NCBI RefSeq assembly: GCF_017549005.1
Contig: NZ_JAFYYT010000001.1
Span: 62,001 to 126,000 of the forward strand
Direction of reading: 5' to 3'
DNA: 64,000 bases
Source of the DNA: Ruminococcus sp.
Lineage (GTDB): Bacteria; Bacillota; Clostridia; Oscillospirales; Ruminococcaceae
The translations under genes and the position numbers were made by a program. The notes under the pieces are model-generated. The model searched no databases. It was not told the origin of the DNA and saw nothing but the letters and a program-made list of their open reading frames with translations. Numbering within the stretch: the stretch's first letter is position 1; each line of letters starts with the position of its first letter. Of this stretch, positions 50,477-58,314 are shown piece by piece.

Positions 50477-50493
50477 ACAAAATACATCCTCTC

Positions 50494-50521
50494 AAAAAAA
50501 ATCGGATACTGCAGTACCCGA
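50494..50521 (-). terminator. Riboswitch expression-platform terminator before mntP
   Basis: Minus-strand hairpin TCGGGTAC-TGCA-GTATCCGA followed by eight T. It lies between the aptamer and the mntP ribosome-binding site and would stop transcription unless the ligand-bound aptamer prevents it. Confidence 0.88.
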
Positions 50522-50563
50522 ACCCAACTCAGGCACGACGATAAAGCCGTACATGAGTCTCAT

Positions 50564-50645
50564 TATTTAAGGCAAAACCGAACGCTTTCGCGTTAGTATG
50601 TCGGCTTGCCGCACACAAAAAGTGTGTTAACTACTCCCTCATATA
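50564..50645 (-). promoter_or_regulatory. yybP-ykoY (manganese) riboswitch aptamer
   Basis: The RNA-sense sequence has a P1 stem pairing TATATGAGG with CCTTAAATA, the conserved GGGAGTAG just inside P1, GACATAC with an adjacent hairpin (AACGCGAAAGCGTT) and the closing GGTTTTGCC side, matching the two-loop Mn2+ fold of yybP-ykoY RNAs from memory. The downstream gene is a Mn exporter, the usual partner. A covariance-model search was not possible here. Confidence 0.82.
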
Positions 50646-50675
50646 ACAATGCTTATTATAAACTATATGAGGGAG
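50634..50675. repeat. 12-bp inverted repeat across the mntP promoter and aptamer start
   Basis: CTCCCTCATATA (50634-50645) and TATATGAGGGAG (50664-50675), perfect arms 18 bases apart. The inner arm is the 5' P1/GGGAGTAG part of the riboswitch; the outer arm lies in the promoter spacer, upstream of the start site, so the repeat exists only in DNA. Confidence 0.8.
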
Positions 50676-50683
50676 CAAGTCAA
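50655..50683 (-). promoter_or_regulatory. Promoter of mntP
   Basis: Minus strand TTGACT (50678-50683), 17 bases, TATAAT (50655-50660). Transcription would begin about two to four bases before the riboswitch P1 stem. Confidence 0.85.
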
Positions 50684-50709
50684 TATATTTTTGTTTGCAT
50701 CAAATAACA

Positions 50710-51210
50710 TCAGAGCTTATATTCCAGTATATAATCGTCCATTACATAACCGCTGCCGATATCAGTTACCACTTCGTCAGTTATAACAAAGCCTGTTTTT
50801 TTGTAAACGGCTATCGCGCGGTCATTATGCTTGTTCACTGTGAGATATACCTTCTTTTTGCCGCATTGCTTCGCTTCCGAAAATACCTTTTCAAGCATCA
50901 GGGAAGCTATTCCCCTGCCGCGTTTATCGCTTCGGAGATAAAGCTTACTGAGAAAAAAGCGGTCGTCATTTTCGGGCTTTACACCAATATATCCGCACAG
51001 CTCTTCATTTTCACGGACGGCAAAGTAGCTGTAATGCTGTTCCGTCAGCTGCTTTATCATAGCCTCGTATGACTGGAATTTTCCGACCATATAGTCGATC
51101 TGTCCGGAACTTATTATATCAGTAAAGCACTCGTGCCATATTATACCGGCAAGGGCGGCGACTTCCCGCAGTTCCGTATCTCCGGACACTTTTTCTATCG
51201 TTACAGCCAT
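50710..51210 (-). CDS. GNAT family N-acetyltransferase
   Basis: A 166-residue acetyltransferase of the GNAT fold. Acetyl-CoA binding motif A is seen in LYLRSDKRGRGIASLML and motif B in LTVNKHNDRAIAVYKKTGF. The C-terminal DEVVTDIGSGYVMDDYIL resembles polyamine/diamine N-acetyltransferase-like GNATs, but the acceptor is not certain. AAGGAG lies before the ATG. It is preceded by the yebC terminator, so it is a separate unit upstream of mntP. Confidence 0.88.
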   Translation of the reverse strand: MAVTIEKVSGDTELREVAALAGIIWHECFTDIISSGQIDYMVGKFQSYEAMIKQLTEQHYSYFAVRENEELCGYIGVKPENDDRFFLSKLYLRSDKRGRGIASLMLEKVFSEAKQCGKKKVYLTVNKHNDRAIAVYKKTGFVITDEVVTDIGSGYVMDDYILEYKL

Positions 51211-51223
51211 ATAACTTCTCCTT

Positions 51224-51267
51224 ATAAAAAATGAAGAATAAAGATAATATCTCTATTCTTCATTCTT
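51224..51267 (-). terminator. Terminator of the obg-mrnC-yebC transcript
   Basis: An 11-bp stem AATGAAGAATA (51230-51240) / TATTCTTCATT (51254-51264); on the minus strand it is followed by TTTTTTAT. Confidence 0.8.
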
Positions 51268-51273
51268 ACGTCA

Positions 51274-52008
51274 TTATTCTTCGTCCGGCATTTCCCAGTT
51301 ATGGTAAACGTTCTGAACGTCGTCGTTCTCCTCAAGGTGCTCGAGAAGAAGATTCATCTTCTTGATGTGGTCCTCATCTGTAAGGGTCGTATAAGTAGAC
51401 GGTATCATTTCTGACTCGGCAGAAATAACGTTGTAGCCCTTTTCTGTAAGTCCCTCGCGGAGAGCGTGTACATTCTCGGGAGCGCACTCGATCTCAACTG
51501 TTTCCTCGTTGATATCAAGATCATCGCCGCCGAACTCGAATACGTCCTCCATTACCTTATCTTCGTCGAGACCTGTGTTTTCAAGGATAACTATACCCTT
51601 GTTGGTGAACATGAACGATACGCAGCCGATAGTTCCGAGGTTGCCGCCAAACTTGTCGAAATAGTGGCGCACTTCGCCTGCTGTACGGTTTCTGTTGTCT
51701 GTAAGGCACTCAACGATAACAGCAACACCGTTCGGACCGTATCCCTCGTATGTGATGTTCTCATAGTTGTTCTTGTCACCGTCGCCGGCAGCCTTCTTGA
51801 TGATACGGTCGATATTGTCGTTAGGCACGTTGTTAGCCTTTGCCTTAGCGATAAGATCACGAAGCTTTGCATTGTTGTTCGGATCGGGACCGCCTTCCTT
51901 TACAACTACCGTGATCTCACGTCCGATCTTGGTGAAGATCTTGCCCTTTATAGCGTCGGTAGCTTCCTTCTTACGCTTGATATTATTCCATTTTGAATGA
52001 CCTGACAT
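51274..52008 (-). CDS. yebC: YebC/PmpR family protein
   Basis: A 244-residue member of the YebC family. It begins MSGHSKWNNIKRKKEATDA and contains PNDNIDRIIKKA and YEGYGPNGVAVIVECLTDNRNRT, all family signatures. Family members were described as DNA-binding regulators; recent work ties YebC proteins to translation through difficult (for example proline-rich) stretches. It follows mrnC by four bases in obg-mrnC-yebC. Confidence 0.95.
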   Translation of the reverse strand: MSGHSKWNNIKRKKEATDAIKGKIFTKIGREITVVVKEGGPDPNNNAKLRDLIAKAKANNVPNDNIDRIIKKAAGDGDKNNYENITYEGYGPNGVAVIVECLTDNRNRTAGEVRHYFDKFGGNLGTIGCVSFMFTNKGIVILENTGLDEDKVMEDVFEFGGDDLDINEETVEIECAPENVHALREGLTEKGYNVISAESEMIPSTYTTLTDEDHIKKMNLLLEHLEENDDVQNVYHNWEMPDEE

Positions 52009-52012
52009 AGTT

Positions 52013-52435
52013 TTACACTCCTATCTGTTCATTATTATTAAGTTCTGAATTTATAATAAATCCAAACAGTTCGCGGATACGCTCGTTTTCGCCTGTGATA
52101 TAAAGATATCCGAACAGGCATTCAAGCGCCGTAGCCCTGCGGTATTCCGCAGCATCTGCGTGCTTCGGCACCGTGTTTCCCGTAGCGTTCCTGCCCCTTT
52201 TGAGTACTGCAAGTTCATGCTCTGTGAGCTTTTCGGAAACAATATCGTATGCCTTTGACTGAAATTCAGCGCATACGAGTTTGATTTTAGCCGAATGGAG
52301 CTTTGCTACAGGCATATTCGCCCTTAGCAGAAGATACTCCCTTATGAGGGTATCGTAAACGCTGTCCCCGAGAAAGGCAAGAGTCAGCGGACTGTATGAA
52401 TTAGCTTCACGCTCTGTTAATTTTTCCGTACTCAT
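52013..52435 (-). CDS. mrnC: Mini-ribonuclease III MrnC
   Basis: A 140-residue RNase III catalytic domain without a dsRNA-binding domain. It shows LAFLGDSVYDTLIREYLL (catalytic Asp region) and RATALECLFGYLYI (second acidic site). In Bacillus it matures 23S rRNA ends. It starts one base after the obg stop and precedes yebC by four bases. Confidence 0.93.
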   Translation of the reverse strand: MSTEKLTEREANSYSPLTLAFLGDSVYDTLIREYLLLRANMPVAKLHSAKIKLVCAEFQSKAYDIVSEKLTEHELAVLKRGRNATGNTVPKHADAAEYRRATALECLFGYLYITGENERIRELFGFIINSELNNNEQIGV

Positions 52436-52436
52436 A

Positions 52437-53729
<1,293 letters not shown>

Positions 53730-53731
53730 CT

Positions 53732-53763
53732 AAAGAAAAATCCCAAGCAAATGCTCGGGATTT
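53732..53763 (-). terminator. Terminator after rpmA
   Basis: An 11-bp stem (AAATCCCGAGC / GCTTGGGATTT on the minus strand, one G-U pair) followed by TTTCTTT. It lies between rpmA and obg and may allow partial readthrough. Confidence 0.8.
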
Positions 53764-53781
53764 ATTGTCACGTTATGGCTG

Positions 53782-54066
53782 TTACTGCTCAATCTCGTAA
53801 ACAGAAACCTTCTTACGGTCACGGCCGTAACGCTCAAACTTAACCTTACCGCTTACTGTTGCGAATAATGTATCATCTGAACCGATACCAACACCGTTAC
53901 CGGGATGGATATGTGTACCTCTCTGACGAACGATGATGTTGCCTGCCTTAACGAACTGACCGTCTGCTCTCTTGACGCCAAGTCTCTTAGCCTCAGAATC
54001 ACGGCCGTTCTTTGTAGAACCAACACCCTTCTTATGAGCGAAGAACTGCATACTGATCTTTAACAT
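53782..54066 (-). CDS. rpmA: Ribosomal protein bL27 (with Prp-cleaved N-terminal extension)
   Basis: A 94-residue bL27. The first residues [10 protein letters not shown] precede HKKGVGST; this is the Firmicute N-terminal extension removed by the protease Prp after QFFA to give the functional peptidyl-transferase-site tail. [20 protein letters not shown] is standard. It sits immediately after prp (2 bases), reflecting the enzyme-substrate link. Confidence 0.97.
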   Translation of the reverse strand: MLKISMQFFAHKKGVGSTKNGRDSEAKRLGVKRADGQFVKAGNIIVRQRGTHIHPGNGVGIGSDDTLFATVSGKVKFERYGRDRKKVSVYEIEQ

Positions 54067-54068
54067 AC

Positions 54069-54380
54069 TTACACCTCCGAAATAGTGATATTGATTGTGT
54101 TGGGAAACTCCTCAAGGATTGCTTCAAAATGCAGCTTCAGCTGTCCGAGTATAGTAGCCGCTGCTTTATCGGCAGCTTTCAACTTACAGCTGATAACATT
54201 GTCCCCTACCTTCACGTTGGTCTGGAAACCGAGACTGTCAAGTATATTGACAGTAAGCTGTACCGCCGATGAAACCGCCGCACATACGACGTCCTCACCT
54301 GCGTCGGCATAGCCTGAATGACCGCTGAACCTGAATCCGATCAGGAGCCCCTGCGTTTCATAAAAATCTGCACGGATCAT
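54069..54380 (-). CDS. prp: Ribosomal-processing cysteine protease Prp
   Basis: A 103-residue cysteine protease that cleaves the N-terminal extension of L27. The catalytic His and Cys are in [24 protein letters not shown] (His21, Cys33). The start at 54380 has AAGG seven bases upstream; a TTG two codons earlier overlaps rplU. It lies between rplU and rpmA, the conserved Firmicute order. Confidence 0.95.
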   Translation of the reverse strand: MIRADFYETQGLLIGFRFSGHSGYADAGEDVVCAAVSSAVQLTVNILDSLGFQTNVKVGDNVISCKLKAADKAAATILGQLKLHFEAILEEFPNTINITISEV

Positions 54381-54382
54381 GA

Positions 54383-54694
54383 TCAAGCCTTGATAGCTTC
54401 GATCTTAACCTGAGTGTAAGGCTGTCTGTGGCCCTGCTTCTTCTTCTCGCCCTTCTTAGGCTTGTAAGTGAAAACAGTGATCTTCTTAGCCTTGCCGTTC
54501 TTAAGAACCTTTGCGCTTACTGCTGCACCGTCAACATAAGGTGTACCGATCTTGAGACCATCGTCTGCTCCGAGAGCAACGACCTTGTCAAAAGTAACTG
54601 TCTCATCAGCCTCAGCTGCGAGCTTCTCAATGAAGATGATATCTCCCTCGTTTACCTGGTACTGCTTTCCGCCGGTTTCGATAACTGCGTACAT
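54383..54694 (-). CDS. rplU: Ribosomal protein bL21
   Basis: A 103-residue 50S protein, [18 protein letters not shown] at the start and [17 protein letters not shown] at the end, normal length. It is the first gene of rplU-prp-rpmA, with a promoter and a structured leader directly upstream that may give autoregulation by L21. Confidence 0.97.
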   Translation of the reverse strand: MYAVIETGGKQYQVNEGDIIFIEKLAAEADETVTFDKVVALGADDGLKIGTPYVDGAAVSAKVLKNGKAKKITVFTYKPKKGEKKKQGHRQPYTQVKIEAIKA

Positions 54695-54773
54695 ATTGTG
54701 GCACCTGCCTTTTCAATAAACTCGCTGTTACAGGCGTGTGAACGCACAACTTTAAAGCCTGTTTACAAGCGGC
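54695..54773 (-). promoter_or_regulatory. Candidate L21 leader RNA
   Basis: The transcript leader before rplU holds a stem ACAGGC / GCCTGT closing an inner GUG..CAC hairpin, then AAAAGGCAGGTGCCACAAT running into the ATG. Position and size fit the Firmicute L21 leader, a proposed autoregulatory RNA, but the class was not confirmed by model search. Confidence 0.55.
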
Positions 54774-54779
54774 AATAAT

Positions 54780-54808
54780 ATTTTATCACAAACATCCGCC
54801 TTTGTCAA
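54780..54808 (-). promoter_or_regulatory. Promoter of rplU-prp-rpmA
   Basis: Minus strand TTGACA (54803-54808), 17 bases, TAAAAT (54780-54785). Confidence 0.8.
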
Positions 54809-54828
54809 GCATTTTTTGCAATATTTCA

Positions 54829-54862
54829 GAAAAATCTTCCCCTGAGCAATCAGGGGAAGATT
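54829..54862 (-). terminator. Terminator of the moxR-to-54873 operon
   Basis: Perfect 13-bp stem AATCTTCCCCTGA / TCAGGGGAAGATT with a 4-base loop (54833-54862), followed on the minus strand by TTTTC. Confidence 0.9.
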
Positions 54863-54872
54863 GCTTATTATT

Positions 54873-56075
54873 TTACCAGACTCTGTAGCCCTCGTGGCCA
54901 ATCTTATAGGAAGTGCCGGGAACATAGAGATCCTCGGGCTTGAGCTCCTTGCCTGCCTCTTTGGCTGCGTCCATAGCTTTTTTGAGCTCCCTGAATGCAA
55001 CGCTGTTCATTACGATACGCGATACCTTCTCCTGATCGGGTCTTGTGCCGAGATACTCAAGTATGGACTGCTGGAGATAGAAGTATGTACGGAGCTGAGT
55101 TTTCTTGAACTCTATGCTCTGCTGTTCTTCACCCTCGCCCTCGAGAAGGAAGAGGCTGTCGCCCTCGCGGTAGCCAAGTGTGAGCTTGGCAAATATCTCG
55201 GGAATGAATACTCTCATCTCAGCGGCAAGATTCTTGTCGCCCTCTACGAGCTCCTCGAGCTTTTCACACATAGCCACATACTCTTCGTGGTTCTTGATAT
55301 CCTCCATCATCTTGATGGTCTCTCTCGCAGCGTTCATAACGATATCCTTCTTGAAAGGACACTGGTCGTCCTCACGCTGTACGAAAATAGCATACTGTTT
55401 CTCGGAAACGAAAGTCTCCTCTGCGTCCATCTGCTTCTCAACGTACTCTTCAAAGTACTTGGGAAGCTCAACGCATACAGAGCCGTTCACACGTACTTCG
55501 ATTATCTTCTTCTCCTTGAACTTTGCAAGATATACTCTGAGCCAGTAGTACTTCTTGGAGCCGAGGTACTTCGGTATCTCGTTCTTGATGAAGTTCACGA
55601 GAAGCGTGGGCGGCTTGTTCTTTACGCCTATTCTTACCACAGACTGACAGTACATATCAAAGTCGTAATGCTGTCTGAGATAGTCTACAGGTATATGGAT
55701 AGGATTCTTCTTTGTCATGGACTGATCGAGAGGGTGCCATACTCCTCCGTGGAATATCTCCACTGACATATTTGCAGCTTCCTCGTCAGTCTTGCCCTGT
55801 GCGTCAACAGGCTCGATGAGAGGTTCGTCAAAGTCGTCGTGCTTTACGATAAAGATGACCTGAAGTATCTTTATATCGTCAGCCTTGTCGATCCTGCCGA
55901 TCTGAACGTCGATAGTAAAGCCCTTCGGCATGATAACGCAGTCATCATAAAGCGTTCCGTTGAGCTTTGCGTTGAGCGCGTCGAGAACGAGCTTCTTTAC
56001 TTCGGCTCTCGGATCAGCAGCTACAGCAGCTGCCGTCTCTTCGGTCTGATTGTTCTTCTTTTTAAAAAGTCCCAT
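54873..56075 (-). CDS. Unrecognised 400-residue cytoplasmic protein
   Basis: I do not recognise a family. The N-terminus MGLFKKKNNQ is followed by an Ala-rich stretch, then an alpha/beta region with many aromatic and acidic residues (FIVKHDDFDEPLIEPVD, FHGGVWHPLD, HIPVDYLRQHYDFDMYCQ). It has no signal peptide or TM and no obvious catalytic motif. Residues 240-400 are mainly helical. It begins 53 bases after prmA and ends in front of a strong terminator, so it is the last gene of the moxR operon. It may be a lineage-restricted protein. Confidence 0.75.
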   Translation of the reverse strand: MGLFKKKNNQTEETAAAVAADPRAEVKKLVLDALNAKLNGTLYDDCVIMPKGFTIDVQIGRIDKADDIKILQVIFIVKHDDFDEPLIEPVDAQGKTDEEAANMSVEIFHGGVWHPLDQSMTKKNPIHIPVDYLRQHYDFDMYCQSVVRIGVKNKPPTLLVNFIKNEIPKYLGSKKYYWLRVYLAKFKEKKIIEVRVNGSVCVELPKYFEEYVEKQMDAEETFVSEKQYAIFVQREDDQCPFKKDIVMNAARETIKMMEDIKNHEEYVAMCEKLEELVEGDKNLAAEMRVFIPEIFAKLTLGYREGDSLFLLEGEGEEQQSIEFKKTQLRTYFYLQQSILEYLGTRPDQEKVSRIVMNSVAFRELKKAMDAAKEAGKELKPEDLYVPGTSYKIGHEGYRVW

Positions 56076-56128
56076 GTTCTATTCTCCTTAAAATATAATG
56101 GTTATATCAATATATGCTTTGCATAATA

Positions 56129-57094
56129 TTAAACAGTGAATTTTACGGCTGCCCAGCCCTCGCGCACCTCCGGCTCGGGATCCTTGAAGCCCGCCTTGAG
56201 CAGTACATCGACTACCTCGTCCATGCGCTCCTCGATGATACCCGAAACTATAAGTATTCCGCCGCTTCTGAGATATCTGCGGAAGCTGTCCTTCATGGCG
56301 ATGAGCACATCTGCAACTATATTAGCAGCTATGATGTCGTAATTGTCGTCGATCTCATCAGCAAGCTTTTCGTCTGTGATGATATTTCCGAAATAAGTCC
56401 TGTACTTATCTGCGGGAATGTGATTTTTAAGGGCGTTTTCCTTTGCGGTGGCAGCTGCATTTTCTTCGATATCGACAGCAACTGCGCTGTCGGCTCCGAG
56501 AAGCATAGCTCCTATTGAGAGTATTCCGCTTCCGCAGCCCATATCAAGCAGCTTGTCCCCCTTGTTCAGGTACTTTTCCAGCACCTCAAGGCAAAGTCTT
56601 GTGGTATGGTGCTTTCCTGTGCCGAAACTTGACGCAGGGTCTATCTCAAGTATGATCCTGCCGTCGGAGTTGTCATACTCCTCCCATGATGGCTTTATAA
56701 CAAGCTTTTCGCCTACCTTGAAGGGCTTGAAATACTGTTTCCAGTTGTTCGCCCAGTCCTCCTCGCGTATATTGGACATCTCAGCTTCAAGACGTCCGTA
56801 TATACCCTCAGTGTCGGCAGACTTCATCTCGGCAAGCATTGACTTGATAGCTACGAGCATTTCTGCTCCCTGGCCGTTTGTGGGGATATATACCGTTATA
56901 CAGGTCTCGCACTCGGAAAGTCCCATAAGATCATCATCGATGTAATCCCACTGACCGTTCTTGTTCTCGAGGAACTCCTTGAAGTCCTCAGCGTCCTTTA
57001 TGGAAAATCCCTTGATACCGATGTCGCCGAGCTTGGAGCAGAGGAGCTCTATTCCCTCGGTGGTAGTGTAAATGTTGACTTCTGTCCATTCCAT
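56129..57094 (-). CDS. prmA: Ribosomal protein L11 methyltransferase PrmA
   Basis: A 321-residue SAM-dependent methyltransferase. Start MEWTEVNIYTTTEGIELL; SAM motif DMGCGSGILSIGAMLLGA and post-motif NIVADVL are typical, as is FGTGKHHTTRL. It trimethylates L11. It lies 15 bases after the dockerin/C39 gene and is in the same direction. Confidence 0.95.
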   Translation of the reverse strand: MEWTEVNIYTTTEGIELLCSKLGDIGIKGFSIKDAEDFKEFLENKNGQWDYIDDDLMGLSECETCITVYIPTNGQGAEMLVAIKSMLAEMKSADTEGIYGRLEAEMSNIREEDWANNWKQYFKPFKVGEKLVIKPSWEEYDNSDGRIILEIDPASSFGTGKHHTTRLCLEVLEKYLNKGDKLLDMGCGSGILSIGAMLLGADSAVAVDIEENAAATAKENALKNHIPADKYRTYFGNIITDEKLADEIDDNYDIIAANIVADVLIAMKDSFRRYLRSGGILIVSGIIEERMDEVVDVLLKAGFKDPEPEVREGWAAVKFTV

Positions 57095-57109
57095 GTAAAT
57101 TTGTTCTCC

Positions 57110-58294
57110 TTAATTGCAGACGCGCATGAGAAACATGAGCACGTCCGTATTGTCGACAGTTCCGTCGCCGTTTATGTCAGCAGCGGCGACCTCGCTCCGG
57201 GTGAGCACCGAAACTCCCTCAGGCAGCCTGCCGAGACTGCTGAGATATTCATTTATTACTGCAAGATCGTATTCGTCGGCTGAACTGTCATTGTTGATAT
57301 CGCCTGCCATAAGTTCCTGTTCATCGACTGTGAACTCAAAGTCTGCAAGCTTTATCCAGCCTTTTGCGCCATTTATCACGACTTCGCCGAAGCCTTCCAT
57401 CACCGACTCTACATCTACGATATTCCCCTTTTCAAGAGAAATAACGCACTTGCTGTCAGCTTTCGGCTCCGCATAGACATTTGCTCCGCTCTCCAAGCAG
57501 CAGTACTCCCCTGTCAGCTCTATATCGGGTGCAGGCTGAGTAGTTGCCTTTGAAGACGCTGTCGTTGTGCTTGTTGTCGTCACGGGAGCAGTCGATAAAG
57601 CCGTTGTGGTAACCGTACTTCCGGTTACAGCCGTATCTGCTCCATCATCGCTCTTTTCCGGGCTGACTTCATAAAGCGGAGTAAAGCCCTTGTAGGGCTC
57701 TTTGCCCCTGAGAGTCTGATAAAAGGCTATGTTCTCGTTTTTATAGGCTTCAAACATGAGTATCTCGTCCTTTGCAGGATCAGCCATGTACACGTCGTCG
57801 CCTATGACGCCGTCGATATAGACCCAGTGTCCTCCCACATTGCATATCACATAGCTGCCCTCGTCAAGAAGTTTCCTGATCTCAGCTGCCTTACCGCTCT
57901 GATCTTCGGACGTGAAATTGAGATTCTTCGAGGAAATACTTATCTCGTTCACGACTTTGTTAACTGAGCCCCATGAGGCAAGTCCGCCCCACTGGTTGAA
58001 GGCATTGATCTCATTGAGTTCCTTTGAAAATACTCCCGGATCGAAGCTTTCCGTGTCTCTTGCGCCCGAAGCCGCAGCAACCATTGCAATGGACGTCATA
58101 TAACATCCCGACTGGCGTATTGTGGAGCCTCCTATCGGCAAGCTGCCCCAGCGCTCGTCGTTCTGCCGCCATAAGCGGAAGTCCTCGGCAGCGCTTGCTG
58201 TCATCTGCGGACGATACCCTCCTGCCAGCATTGCGATAAAGGTAAAGAATACAAGCAGGATTCCTGTTATTCCTTTTACGTTTGCATTTCGCAT
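57110..58294 (-). CDS. Secreted C39-like peptidase-domain protein with SH3-like region and dockerin
   Basis: A 394-residue secreted protein. Signal peptide about 1-36 (ends MTASAA); a C39-like papain fold (about 37-200) with Cys64 in RQSGCYMTS, His156 in GGHWVYIDG and Asp172 in MADPA; a Thr/Ser linker; an SH3-like domain (about 272-320); and a type I dockerin (AGDINNDSSADEYDLAVINEYL, ADINGDGTVDNTDVLMFLM). It may be a cellulosomal protease or peptidase-like inhibitor target. The start at 58294 has GGAGG at seven bases; an ATG at 58318 overlaps the upstream stop but has its nearest GGAG too far (15 bases). Confidence 0.88.
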   Translation of the reverse strand: MRNANVKGITGILLVFFTFIAMLAGGYRPQMTASAAEDFRLWRQNDERWGSLPIGGSTIRQSGCYMTSIAMVAAASGARDTESFDPGVFSKELNEINAFNQWGGLASWGSVNKVVNEISISSKNLNFTSEDQSGKAAEIRKLLDEGSYVICNVGGHWVYIDGVIGDDVYMADPAKDEILMFEAYKNENIAFYQTLRGKEPYKGFTPLYEVSPEKSDDGADTAVTGSTVTTTALSTAPVTTTSTTTASSKATTQPAPDIELTGEYCCLESGANVYAEPKADSKCVISLEKGNIVDVESVMEGFGEVVINGAKGWIKLADFEFTVDEQELMAGDINNDSSADEYDLAVINEYLSSLGRLPEGVSVLTRSEVAAADINGDGTVDNTDVLMFLMRVCN

Positions 58295-58314
58295 AAGCAA
58301 CCTCCGTTCTCTGG

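Noticed and set aside
50521-50645. TPP or other metabolite riboswitch before mntP
   Set aside because: The CTGAGA/ACCC-type TPP core is not present in the right order, whereas GGGAGTAG and GACATAC fit the manganese class and the gene is a Mn exporter.
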